Shown here one piece after another: positions 41,008-47,936 of a stretch of 64,000 nucleotides of DNA; positions within the stretch are counted from its first letter, which is position 1, and the number at the start of each line of letters is the position of its first letter. A model generated the notes under the pieces. That model saw only the letters and a list, made by a program, of their open reading frames with translations, searched no databases and was not told where the DNA came from. Location: positions 1-64,000 of the forward strand of contig JAFUDX010000017.1 of assembly GCA_017464425.1 (NCBI GenBank), in the 5' to 3' direction. The translations under genes and the position numbers were made by a program. Source of the DNA: Treponema sp. (GTDB taxonomy: Bacteria; Spirochaetota; Spirochaetia; Treponematales; Treponemataceae).

Positions 41008-42273
41008 ATGAACACATTTGATACTCTTAAAAAAACGCTCGCGGAAAGTAGAGCAAAAATAATAGAACTCGAAACACTGTTGTCGTCAATTCCTGCAATT
41101 GCCCCGGAAAGCGGTGGTGACGGTGAGAGCAAAAAATGCTCGGCGTTAGAAAAATGGCTGTGTGAGGCGGGATTTTCGCGGGAACAGATGCAACATTTTG
41201 ACGCTCCCGACAAGCGCGTGTCTTCGGGCATGCGACCGAATGTGGTACTCACGATTCCGGGAAAAGATTATCGGGTCAAGCCCGATAATGACAGTGAATA
41301 TTCGATTTGGGTGATGGCGCATTTGGATGTCGTTCCGCCGGGGGATGTAAAGCTCTGGAAAAGCGACCCGTTCTGCGTTCAGTACGACGAAAAATCCGAC
41401 AAACTGATTGGGCGCGGTGTTGAGGACAATCAGCAGGGATTAACGAGCGGTGTGTTTGCCGCGCTCGCGCTCCTTAAAAACGGAATTCAGCCTGAACATA
41501 CAGTAAAATTGCTTTTTATGGCAGATGAAGAATTCGGTTCTGAATACGGAATTAAATTTTTACTTCGTGAGCACAAGGAACTGTTCAAAAAAGAAGATTT
41601 GATTCTGATTCCTGACGGCGGAGACGCAAAGGGCGAGACGATTGAAGTCGCCGAAAAAAATATTCTCTGGCTTCGCGTGCACACAATCGGTCAGCAGAGT
41701 CACGGTTCAATGCCGAACAAAGGAAAAAATGCGCATCTTGCCGCCTGTGACTTGGCGTTGCGCCTAAACGATTTAGAAAATTTCTTCAATGAAAAAGACG
41801 ATTTGTTCAGCCCGAATTACTCAACTTTCCAACCGACCAAAAAAGAAGCGAATGTGGAGACCGTGAACATCATTCCCGGTGACGATGTGTTCTACATGGA
41901 CTGCCGAATCTTACCGCGCTATTCGCTCGACATGGTGCGAGCCGAAGTGAACAAGCGCGTTTCCGAGGTTGAGTCAAAATACGGTGTAAAAATCGAAGTG
42001 AGCGAGCCGCAGGCACAGCAATCGCCCGCCACGAGCGTTGACGCGCCAGTCGTCAAAAAACTTTCCGCCGCAATCAAAACGGCTCACGGAATTGAAGCAC
42101 GGCCCATTGGAATCGGTGGCGGCACGGTGGGCGCAGAACTGCGCAATTTCGGCTACAGCGCGGCAATTTGGTCAACAATGGACGAAGTATGCCATCAGCC
42201 GAACGAGTATTGCTATGTGCGGAATATCATTTCCGATGCAGAAACCTTGTGCGCGATGTTTATCGAACCTTAA
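41008..42273 (+). CDS. M20 family metallopeptidase (dipeptidase-like)
   Basis: A 421-residue cytoplasmic two-zinc peptidase, closest in look to Sapep/PepV-type dipeptidases rather than ArgE or DapE. Metal ligands and general base can be read: MAHLDVVPPGD (His and catalytic Asp), LIGRGVEDNQQG (bridging Asp), ADEEFGSEYG (Glu pair), ILIPDGGD, and a C-terminal MDEVCHQPNE with the last His. A dimerisation lid lies between (GQQSHGSMPNKGKNAH). I chose the ATG at 41008 because GGAG precedes it at seven bases; an earlier in-frame start at 40915 lies inside the terminator hairpin. It overlaps the mraY end by 14 bases. Confidence 0.88.
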   Translation: MNTFDTLKKTLAESRAKIIELETLLSSIPAIAPESGGDGESKKCSALEKWLCEAGFSREQMQHFDAPDKRVSSGMRPNVVLTIPGKDYRVKPDNDSEYSIWVMAHLDVVPPGDVKLWKSDPFCVQYDEKSDKLIGRGVEDNQQGLTSGVFAALALLKNGIQPEHTVKLLFMADEEFGSEYGIKFLLREHKELFKKEDLILIPDGGDAKGETIEVAEKNILWLRVHTIGQQSHGSMPNKGKNAHLAACDLALRLNDLENFFNEKDDLFSPNYSTFQPTKKEANVETVNIIPGDDVFYMDCRILPRYSLDMVRAEVNKRVSEVESKYGVKIEVSEPQAQQSPATSVDAPVVKKLSAAIKTAHGIEARPIGIGGGTVGAELRNFGYSAAIWSTMDEVCHQPNEYCYVRNIISDAETLCAMFIEP

Positions 42274-43330
42274 ACAAAATGCCAAGAACAGCCACGGTAA
42301 TCAAAATCTGCAAAATGAGGAATTTAATCAGCACCTGTGTGGGGCTCCAGCCGTGGTTTTTGCGCATGTGGTCGTGGAGCGGAAAACGGATGTTCGTAAA
42401 AATCGAAATGTGCAAAAATCGCTTCAAGAAGACTTTCACGAGTCCCAAGCCGCCGTTTACGAAGATGAGCGAAGAGGTCGCCAAAATCATGAACGGGTTT
42501 CTCGTGACCATAACGCACACGCCGATGTAAAAACCGAGCGCACGGCTTCCCGCGTCGCCCATGAGGACTTGGCTCGGAAAGGCGTTGTGCCAGAGATAGC
42601 CCATAAGCACGCCAGCTAAGGCAAAAGTCATTACCGCCCATGCCGCGCCGTCTTGAATGTGCGGAACGAGCAAATATTCTGAAATATCTTTGTGACCAAG
42701 AATAAAATAGAATACAACGCCCATCGTAATGAGCGCGACGAGAACGAGCGTGGAACTCAAGCCGTCAACGCCGTCTGTGCAGTTCGTCGTGTTGATTGAA
42801 GCCCAGAGCATAATCGTGGAAATGCAGATAAAAAGCCACGGCGCGACCGCGATTTCATGCGTAAAGAACGGAATCCAAAAATAAATCGTTTTGTCGGCAG
42901 AAGAATTGATGAGATAAAACGCGAGCAAAACCGAAGCGAGCACTGAAATGAACAAATCGAGCAGGGCTTTTCGGTATTCGCCCCAACTGTTCACGCTGTG
43001 GTCATCGAGGTAGCCTGTGAGCATCATAAGCCAAGTGAGAATCAGAATACACGATTTTATCCAGTCGAGCGGCACAAAAATCATGCTCAAAATGACGAAC
43101 GCGCTCACCCATACCACGCCCGCGCCCGTTGGCTTTCCTTTTGCCGCCTCAGCATTCACGGTGAATTCGCGCCCACGGTCATGCGGCAAAATATTGTAAA
43201 AATTCGGCAAAAAATACCGCACAATTAAAAATCCTGAATACAAGGCAAGCGCGATAAGAACGGTATACGACTGCAACAAACGGGCAGGTCCGAAATATTC
43301 TGTTAAAATTCCACCGAGATAATATAACAT
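42260..43330 (-). CDS. mraY: Phospho-N-acetylmuramoyl-pentapeptide-transferase
   Basis: Moves the phospho-MurNAc-pentapeptide from UDP to undecaprenyl phosphate, making lipid I. A 356-residue, ten-helix membrane protein with KGKPTGAGVVW-like KPTGAG (about 65-70), the aspartate-rich GYLDDH (about 106-111), NCTDGVDGLSS (about 186-196), GDAGSRALGF (about 260-269) and the FPLHDHMRKNHG loop near the C-terminus, all diagnostic. It stands alone, away from any mur/fts cluster. GATAAT lies six bases before the ATG with no ribosome-binding site, and the CACAGAT array is directly upstream of that. Confidence 0.95.
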   Translation of the reverse strand: MLYYLGGILTEYFGPARLLQSYTVLIALALYSGFLIVRYFLPNFYNILPHDRGREFTVNAEAAKGKPTGAGVVWVSAFVILSMIFVPLDWIKSCILILTWLMMLTGYLDDHSVNSWGEYRKALLDLFISVLASVLLAFYLINSSADKTIYFWIPFFTHEIAVAPWLFICISTIMLWASINTTNCTDGVDGLSSTLVLVALITMGVVFYFILGHKDISEYLLVPHIQDGAAWAVMTFALAGVLMGYLWHNAFPSQVLMGDAGSRALGFYIGVCVMVTRNPFMILATSSLIFVNGGLGLVKVFLKRFLHISIFTNIRFPLHDHMRKNHGWSPTQVLIKFLILQILITVAVLGILFKVR

Positions 43331-43336
43331 AGTTTA

Positions 43337-43342
43337 ATTATC
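43337..43342 (-). promoter_or_regulatory. -10 hexamer of mraY
   Basis: Minus-strand CCGATAAT, six bases (TAAACT), ATG. Almost the same arrangement as at the GerMN gene. Confidence 0.55.
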
Positions 43343-43355
43343 GGAAAAAAAGAAA

Positions 43356-43394
43356 CCACAGATTACACAGATTCACACAGATTTTCACAGATTA
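43356..43394. repeat. Four-copy CACAGAT array
   Basis: CACAG begins at 43357, 43366, 43376 and 43386, spacing 9, 10 and 10. It is the same motif and strand as the left end of the GxxExxY unit, here without the gene or the opposite arm. Confidence 0.8.
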
Positions 43395-43419
43395 GAGTGA
43401 TGAGAAATCAAAATTTCCC

Positions 43420-43463
43420 TTGCATTTTTTTCATACCTCATTTACACTTAGTCATATTGACTA
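43420..43463 (+). promoter_or_regulatory. Promoter and operator of the toxin-antitoxin pair
   Basis: TTGCAT (43420-43425), 17 bases, TACACT (43443-43448), immediately followed by the perfect inverted repeat TAGTCA-TAT-TGACTA (43449-43463). Two more partial GACTAA/TGACTAA half-sites follow before the AAGAGG site. The palindrome covers the transcription start, as expected for autorepression by the antitoxin. Confidence 0.7.
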
Positions 43464-43488
43464 GACTAATCTGACTAAGAGGTAAACT

Positions 43489-43752
43489 ATGTGCCAAATG
43501 AATGTACTTGAAGCAAAGACGAATTTTTCAAAAATTATTGCGATGCTCGAAAATCGTGAGGAGCGCGAAGTTGTTGTGGCTCGTGCGGGCAAGCCAGTCG
43601 TAAGAATCACGCTGATTCCCAAACAGAGCATTGCGGATAAACTCGGCATGTTTGCAGATGACCCCAAAAAACCGATTATCACCGAAGAAAACTGGGATCC
43701 ATGCGCATGGACTGATGAAGAATTAAAAGAAGTATGGGGGGACTTGGTATAA
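43489..43752 (+). CDS. Phd/YefM-type antitoxin
   Basis: An 87-residue protein. The N-terminal half (MNVLEAKTNFSKIIAMLE..EEREVVVARAGKPVVRI) is the Phd/YefM DNA-binding dimer module; the C-terminal half (KKPIITEENWDPCAWTDEEL) is the flexible acidic part that covers the toxin. AAGAGG lies seven bases before the ATG. It probably represses its own promoter at the adjacent palindrome. The toxin gene begins one base after its stop codon, so the two are co-translated. Confidence 0.9.
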   Translation: MCQMNVLEAKTNFSKIIAMLENREEREVVVARAGKPVVRITLIPKQSIADKLGMFADDPKKPIITEENWDPCAWTDEELKEVWGDLV

Positions 43753-43753
43753 T

Positions 43754-44158
43754 ATGGAATTTTTACTTGATACACACATTATTATGTGGATGCTTTTTTA
43801 TCCTGAAAAAGTGCCACATCGGGCAGTCGAAATTCTTTCAAATCTCGACAATAAATTTTTTTACAGTATTGCCTCAATGTGGGAAGTTGCGATTAAACAC
43901 CGCAAACATCCAAAAGCAATGGAACACTCTGGTGTCGAATTTTTTCACTATTGCGAGGCGATGGGCTTTCAAAAACTTGAAATCGATGACCGCCATGTCT
44001 GTGCATTGGAAACGCTTTCGCAAAAAGAAGGCTCTCCTACCCACGATGACCCGTTTGACCGCATTCTTCTTGCGCAGGCAAAGGGCGATGGCATGACGCT
44101 CATCACGCACGACAAAAAATTCCTCACGTATGACGAACCGTATGTGTTTATTGTGTAA
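43754..44158 (+). CDS. PIN-domain ribonuclease toxin
   Basis: A 134-residue PIN-domain protein expected to cleave RNA when the antitoxin is lost. The acidic metal site can be read: Asp6 (FLLDTHIIMW), Glu44 (SMWEVAIK), Asp99/Asp102 (THDDPFDRIL) and Asp120 (LITHDKKF). The SPTHDDPFDR signature is typical of the VapC-like group that pairs with Phd/YefM-type antitoxins. The length is normal and no residue is missing, so the module looks functional. Confidence 0.9.
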   Translation: MEFLLDTHIIMWMLFYPEKVPHRAVEILSNLDNKFFYSIASMWEVAIKHRKHPKAMEHSGVEFFHYCEAMGFQKLEIDDRHVCALETLSQKEGSPTHDDPFDRILLAQAKGDGMTLITHDKKFLTYDEPYVFIV

Positions 44159-44163
44159 ATGCC

Positions 44164-45819
44164 CTAATCTTTCTTCAACAATCCCGCTTCCAAATCTTTA
44201 ACCGCGCGATTTTTCATTTCAAAGTGCTTTTTCTTTCCTGTGGCGGTAAAGGGGAGTTCGTCGATAATCGCAAAATAGCGGGGGCGTTTGTAAATTGAGA
44301 GCGTTTTGCTTTTTGTGCAGAATTCAAAGAGTTCGCGCACAGTAAGGCTTTTATCGCTGGGAACGATGTAAGCAACCACCGCCTGCCCGCGCACTTTGTC
44401 TGGGACGCTCGTTACAAGGCATTCTTTGACTTTTGGGTACTCGCTGATTGCTTCTTCAATTTGCGTGGGATAAATGTTTTCGCCGCTCGTGATAATCAAA
44501 TCGTCTTTGCGACCGCGCACGGTAACAATTAAATCGCGGTTCCATACGCCCGTGTCGCCCGTGTACATCCAGCCTTTGTAGAATTTTTCGCGCGTCATTT
44601 CATCGTTGTTGAAGTAGCTGTAAGTCGTTTTTGCAGGAGAATGAATAATGATTTCGCCTTCGCTCTCGTTGTCGCACGGAACGCAATCGCTTGGCTCGGC
44701 TTTTTTGTTTTCGTACATTTTTACAACGCGCACTTCATCGTCGGTGCAGCTTCCGCCGACAGAACCTGCCCCGTCTGGAAGATTGTATGGGCGCAAAAAT
44801 GAATTCCAAAATGTTTCGGTGGTGCCGTAGCCGTTAAAAATATTCGGCGTGAGCACTTCCATGTAGCGAATGCAGTCTGCTTTTGAGAGCGGCGCGCCCA
44901 TCGTGACCAAGCCTTTGAGCGTGGAAAGATTCTTCGGTGATTTTTTTTGCGCCCGTTCAAGCATCGCAAGGTTTGAGGGGCTTCCCATTAAGTAAGTGAT
45001 TTTGTATTTTTCGACCCAGTCGAGCGCATTTGAGGGCTGAAATTTCCGCATGACGACGGCACATGCTCCCGCGTAGAAAGTAGGGCACACGCCGCCAGAG
45101 TGACAGCCGCCACGGTGAAACCAGGGAGTCATGTTGAGCGTGACATCATTTTGGTTCATCGGGTAATGCATGATTACATCGTGCGCGGAAAGCACTTCGT
45201 TTATGTCGTTCAATGGCACTGATTTGGGAAGTGCCGTCGTTCCGCTCGTGCAGAGCCGCAAAACTTCATCGTAAATGTGCGGTCGGAAAGTGATTTCTGG
45301 GTTTTCGCCTGATTCATTCTTCACAAAATTTTCATAAGAAATATGATTTTTTGGAAGCGCGACCGTTTCAAGATTGTCTGCGAGAATGAATTTTTCTGGC
45401 TTGTATTCGCATATATTCTGCGCATCTACCATAATAGAAGCAATGTTCGCGGAGTAAATGACGACTTTGGGCTTGTTGTGATTGATAAGAAGGGCGAATT
45501 CCCCAGAAGCAAGATTTGAATTTGCCGCCAGCATGATTGCACCGATTTTGCGAGGCCCAATGTACGAAAAGCAGAATTCCGGGCAGTTCCGAGTAGCAAC
45601 CATAACGACATCATTTTTTTGCACACCCAGATTTTGAAGCGCATGCGCAAGCCGATTCGCCTCTTCATTTAAAGATGTATATGTCCATGTTCGTGATGTT
45701 TCTGGATCAGTGAGCGCACTTTTTGACGGAAAACGAGCGACATTTCGCAAAAATCCTGAGAGCCATGTGTATTCATGTTCAAAAGTATCGATAAACATCG
45801 AATCATCGTAAGTACGCAT
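44164..45819 (-). CDS. AMP-dependent synthetase/ligase (acyl-CoA synthetase-like)
   Basis: A 551-residue ANL-superfamily enzyme that activates a carboxylic acid as acyl-AMP and probably transfers it to CoA. Motifs: the P-loop LCTSGTTALPKSVPL (about 190), YGTTETFWNS (A5), WMYTGDTGVW (A7), RGRKDDLIITSGENIYPTQIEEAI (A8) and the catalytic lysine at the C-terminus (TATGKKKHFEMK; A10). The substrate, fatty or aromatic acid, cannot be told from sequence. TG-A-TATAAT lies nine bases before the ATG with no ribosome-binding site. It ends six bases from the toxin stop. Confidence 0.88.
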   Translation of the reverse strand: MRTYDDSMFIDTFEHEYTWLSGFLRNVARFPSKSALTDPETSRTWTYTSLNEEANRLAHALQNLGVQKNDVVMVATRNCPEFCFSYIGPRKIGAIMLAANSNLASGEFALLINHNKPKVVIYSANIASIMVDAQNICEYKPEKFILADNLETVALPKNHISYENFVKNESGENPEITFRPHIYDEVLRLCTSGTTALPKSVPLNDINEVLSAHDVIMHYPMNQNDVTLNMTPWFHRGGCHSGGVCPTFYAGACAVVMRKFQPSNALDWVEKYKITYLMGSPSNLAMLERAQKKSPKNLSTLKGLVTMGAPLSKADCIRYMEVLTPNIFNGYGTTETFWNSFLRPYNLPDGAGSVGGSCTDDEVRVVKMYENKKAEPSDCVPCDNESEGEIIIHSPAKTTYSYFNNDEMTREKFYKGWMYTGDTGVWNRDLIVTVRGRKDDLIITSGENIYPTQIEEAISEYPKVKECLVTSVPDKVRGQAVVAYIVPSDKSLTVRELFEFCTKSKTLSIYKRPRYFAIIDELPFTATGKKKHFEMKNRAVKDLEAGLLKKD

Positions 45820-45828
45820 TGAGTAAAA

Positions 45829-45837
45829 ATTATATCA
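45829..45837 (-). promoter_or_regulatory. Extended -10 of the acyl-CoA synthetase-like gene
   Basis: Minus-strand TG-A-TATAAT, nine bases before the ATG at 45819; divergent from the promoter at 45866. Confidence 0.6.
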
Positions 45838-45865
45838 CAAATAACTATAAATTTCCACAAAGCAT

Positions 45866-45894
45866 TTGACTTTATAGGTAGAATTCATCATATT
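45866..45894 (+). promoter_or_regulatory. Promoter of the 45901 gene
   Basis: TTGACT (45866-45871), exactly 17 bases, CATATT (45889-45894), then six bases (TAAACT) and the ATG: a full two-box leaderless promoter. Confidence 0.55.
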
Positions 45895-45900
45895 TAAACT

Positions 45901-47436
45901 ATGGCAAAATCTGAATCATTCTTTCATAAAATTCTTGATTCACTCATCGGTGGAAAAGATGCTGATGCTGCACGCAAAAAGCAGCTTAAAAATATCGCAA
46001 AAGTTCTTTCAAAAAGTCGTTTCAAATTCTATAAGGCCGGTTCGGATCAGGCACTTCCGGCAATGGCTAAATTCTTCTACGACTTGTACAAGGCTCTTTC
46101 TGCCTGCCAAACACTTTTTAACACTCAGCAAAATCCTGCGTATTACAAAAATATTGCCGTCGACCTTTCTCTTTCAGATGTGCAAAAGCAGATGATTGAA
46201 ACTCTTTCAGAAGAAGCAATTCAAGAAGCAGCAAAATCAATGCAAATCAACCAGCTCAAAGAAAAGGTCAAGTCAGATTTGGCAAATTTCTCAGGTGAAT
46301 TCGATCAGTCTAAAATTCAAGAAATAGACGCTACCTATCAAAAACTGCTTGCGCTCCGTGCATTCTGTACTTTTGACTATTATTTTATAATCAAAAAATT
46401 CGATTCCACCGTCAAAGAAAATGATTTTTCAAAATCTCCCAAATTCAATGCCATTGATGCGTCATACATCTCAAATGATTTAAAAGATTTTACCGTCCTG
46501 CTGTATTCTCTTCCGCTTGCCGAAGATTGGTCGGGCGTTCTTGCCTTGCTCACAAAAATGCGCGGAGGCAGCGAGCCAATAAAATCAAGTCAGTGGGCAA
46601 AGATTCTCAGCCGATTGTCACAAATCAAAACATCGCGCGTCTTTGAAATGATTATCCAGCTTTCCACAAAAGACCCGCTCTATCAGGTCCAATACGAAGA
46701 AAAACGAGAGCAGATTGTCGAAACATATCTCGAAAAAATCCGAACAGAAGCACAGACTGCCATCAAAAAAATCGAAAATGCGCAAAAAAATTCAAAAGTC
46801 GATGCGCTCTTAAATCAAATTTTTGGAACAACAAGCATTTCTTCTCTTCAAAATTACACGGACGAGCAGAGTGCCTATTTTACCAAAAAGAATCTCGGCG
46901 GTTTTGAGTACACCAAGCCACTCAACTATCTCAAAACATTCCTTGTGGAATATGTCAAAAAGGATGTCCGCGCCTACGCAGATTTGGTTCTCGTGCGCGG
47001 AAAATGGGCAACTTCACCATTTACTGCCGAAATGAGCGATGCATACAACGCAATTCTTGAATATTCAGAAAAAATCACGCTCTTTGACAAAAAACTTTCC
47101 GAAGACGATGGCGAATACGGCAAAAAACTCAAGACTTTGCTTCCGCGTGCTGACCGCGACAAAGAGGCCGCCAATATCATCAAAACCACGCTTCGCGACA
47201 ACAACACGCTCGCAAAAGAATACATCGTGAGTGCAACAAAGCAGCTGATTGTATTCGGTAAAATCACCAAGCTTCTTATCGAAGACTATCAGAAGCAACG
47301 CCCGGAACTTATGACCAACTGGAAGGAACTTGACCGCTTTGCAGAAACGCCAATCAACGAGCTTGGCGTAAATGTGTACAAAAAGATTTACTTGGTCGTG
47401 CAATTAATGCAAGGCTTGGTTAGCGGACAGGCATAA
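45901..47436 (+). CDS. Spirochete-type protein of unknown function (paralogue of the gene at 14575-16164)
   Basis: A 511-residue, mostly helical, lysine-rich soluble protein without signal peptide. It shares its order of motifs with the 529-residue protein at 14.6-16.2 kb (CTFDYYFIIKKFD, ISNDLKDFTVLLYSLPL, YLKTFLVEYVKKDVRAYADLVLVRGKW and the long C-terminal helix KQLIVFGKITKLLIEDYQ), at low but convincing similarity. No enzyme motif is visible. It is monocistronic here, whereas the paralogue heads a diguanylate cyclase/rhomboid operon. The function is not known to me. Confidence 0.75.
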   Translation: MAKSESFFHKILDSLIGGKDADAARKKQLKNIAKVLSKSRFKFYKAGSDQALPAMAKFFYDLYKALSACQTLFNTQQNPAYYKNIAVDLSLSDVQKQMIETLSEEAIQEAAKSMQINQLKEKVKSDLANFSGEFDQSKIQEIDATYQKLLALRAFCTFDYYFIIKKFDSTVKENDFSKSPKFNAIDASYISNDLKDFTVLLYSLPLAEDWSGVLALLTKMRGGSEPIKSSQWAKILSRLSQIKTSRVFEMIIQLSTKDPLYQVQYEEKREQIVETYLEKIRTEAQTAIKKIENAQKNSKVDALLNQIFGTTSISSLQNYTDEQSAYFTKKNLGGFEYTKPLNYLKTFLVEYVKKDVRAYADLVLVRGKWATSPFTAEMSDAYNAILEYSEKITLFDKKLSEDDGEYGKKLKTLLPRADRDKEAANIIKTTLRDNNTLAKEYIVSATKQLIVFGKITKLLIEDYQKQRPELMTNWKELDRFAETPINELGVNVYKKIYLVVQLMQGLVSGQA

Positions 47437-47919
47437 TTACGCTATTACATAAAACAAAATGACTGAAAATACACTGCCCGCTGTGATAAACGGCACAAAC
47501 GGAATCGCAAAAATCGGGCGGTGTACGAATTTTTTCTTTTTAAATTTCTGAATCATCGTCAAAAAAAGATAATACAACATTCCAAGCAGGGCCGCAAAAA
47601 CGGTGGCGATTATGTTCATGTAAAATCCCGTGTAAATTGAGCTGAAAGTTCCAAAAAACACATCTCCCCAGCCCAAACCTTCGCCGCTCAAAACTCTCGT
47701 GCAAAAATAAATCAAAAATGATGACAAAACGGCAAGAGAAAGATTTTTTACCTGTGGCAGAACGGCCTGCGAAACAAAAAAATACCTGCACAAAAGAAGC
47801 GCAACGGTCCCCACAAACAGGAACGGCAGCGAAATTCTAAATTTCCGTGAATCCATAAATGAAAGCGGAAGCGCAAAAATCAGATATGCTACGGACATGA
47901 CAAGCAGTGTTTTATTCAT
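47437..47919 (-). CDS. A24-type prepilin peptidase-like protein (short form)
   Basis: A 160-residue membrane protein with four to five helices. Both aspartates of the aspartic prepilin peptidase family are placed as expected: Asp23 in FMDSRKFRISLPF and Asp86 in LGWGDVFFG (the GxGD-type motif, here GWGD). It lacks the N-terminal methyltransferase domain, like TadV/CpaA peptidases. Closing segment RPIFAIPFVPFITAGSVFSVILF fits the family. A role in processing type IV pilin-like proteins is inferred; no pilin genes are nearby. It lies 17 bases downstream of the long acidic protein gene and may be co-transcribed with it. Confidence 0.8.
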   Translation of the reverse strand: MNKTLLVMSVAYLIFALPLSFMDSRKFRISLPFLFVGTVALLLCRYFFVSQAVLPQVKNLSLAVLSSFLIYFCTRVLSGEGLGWGDVFFGTFSSIYTGFYMNIIATVFAALLGMLYYLFLTMIQKFKKKKFVHRPIFAIPFVPFITAGSVFSVILFYVIA

Positions 47920-47936
47920 GCACCTTTCCTTCGTTT

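Noticed and set aside
42038-42619. A 193-codon plus-strand frame across the M20/mraY junction
   Set aside because: It runs through the ends of two secure genes in the wrong frame or strand.
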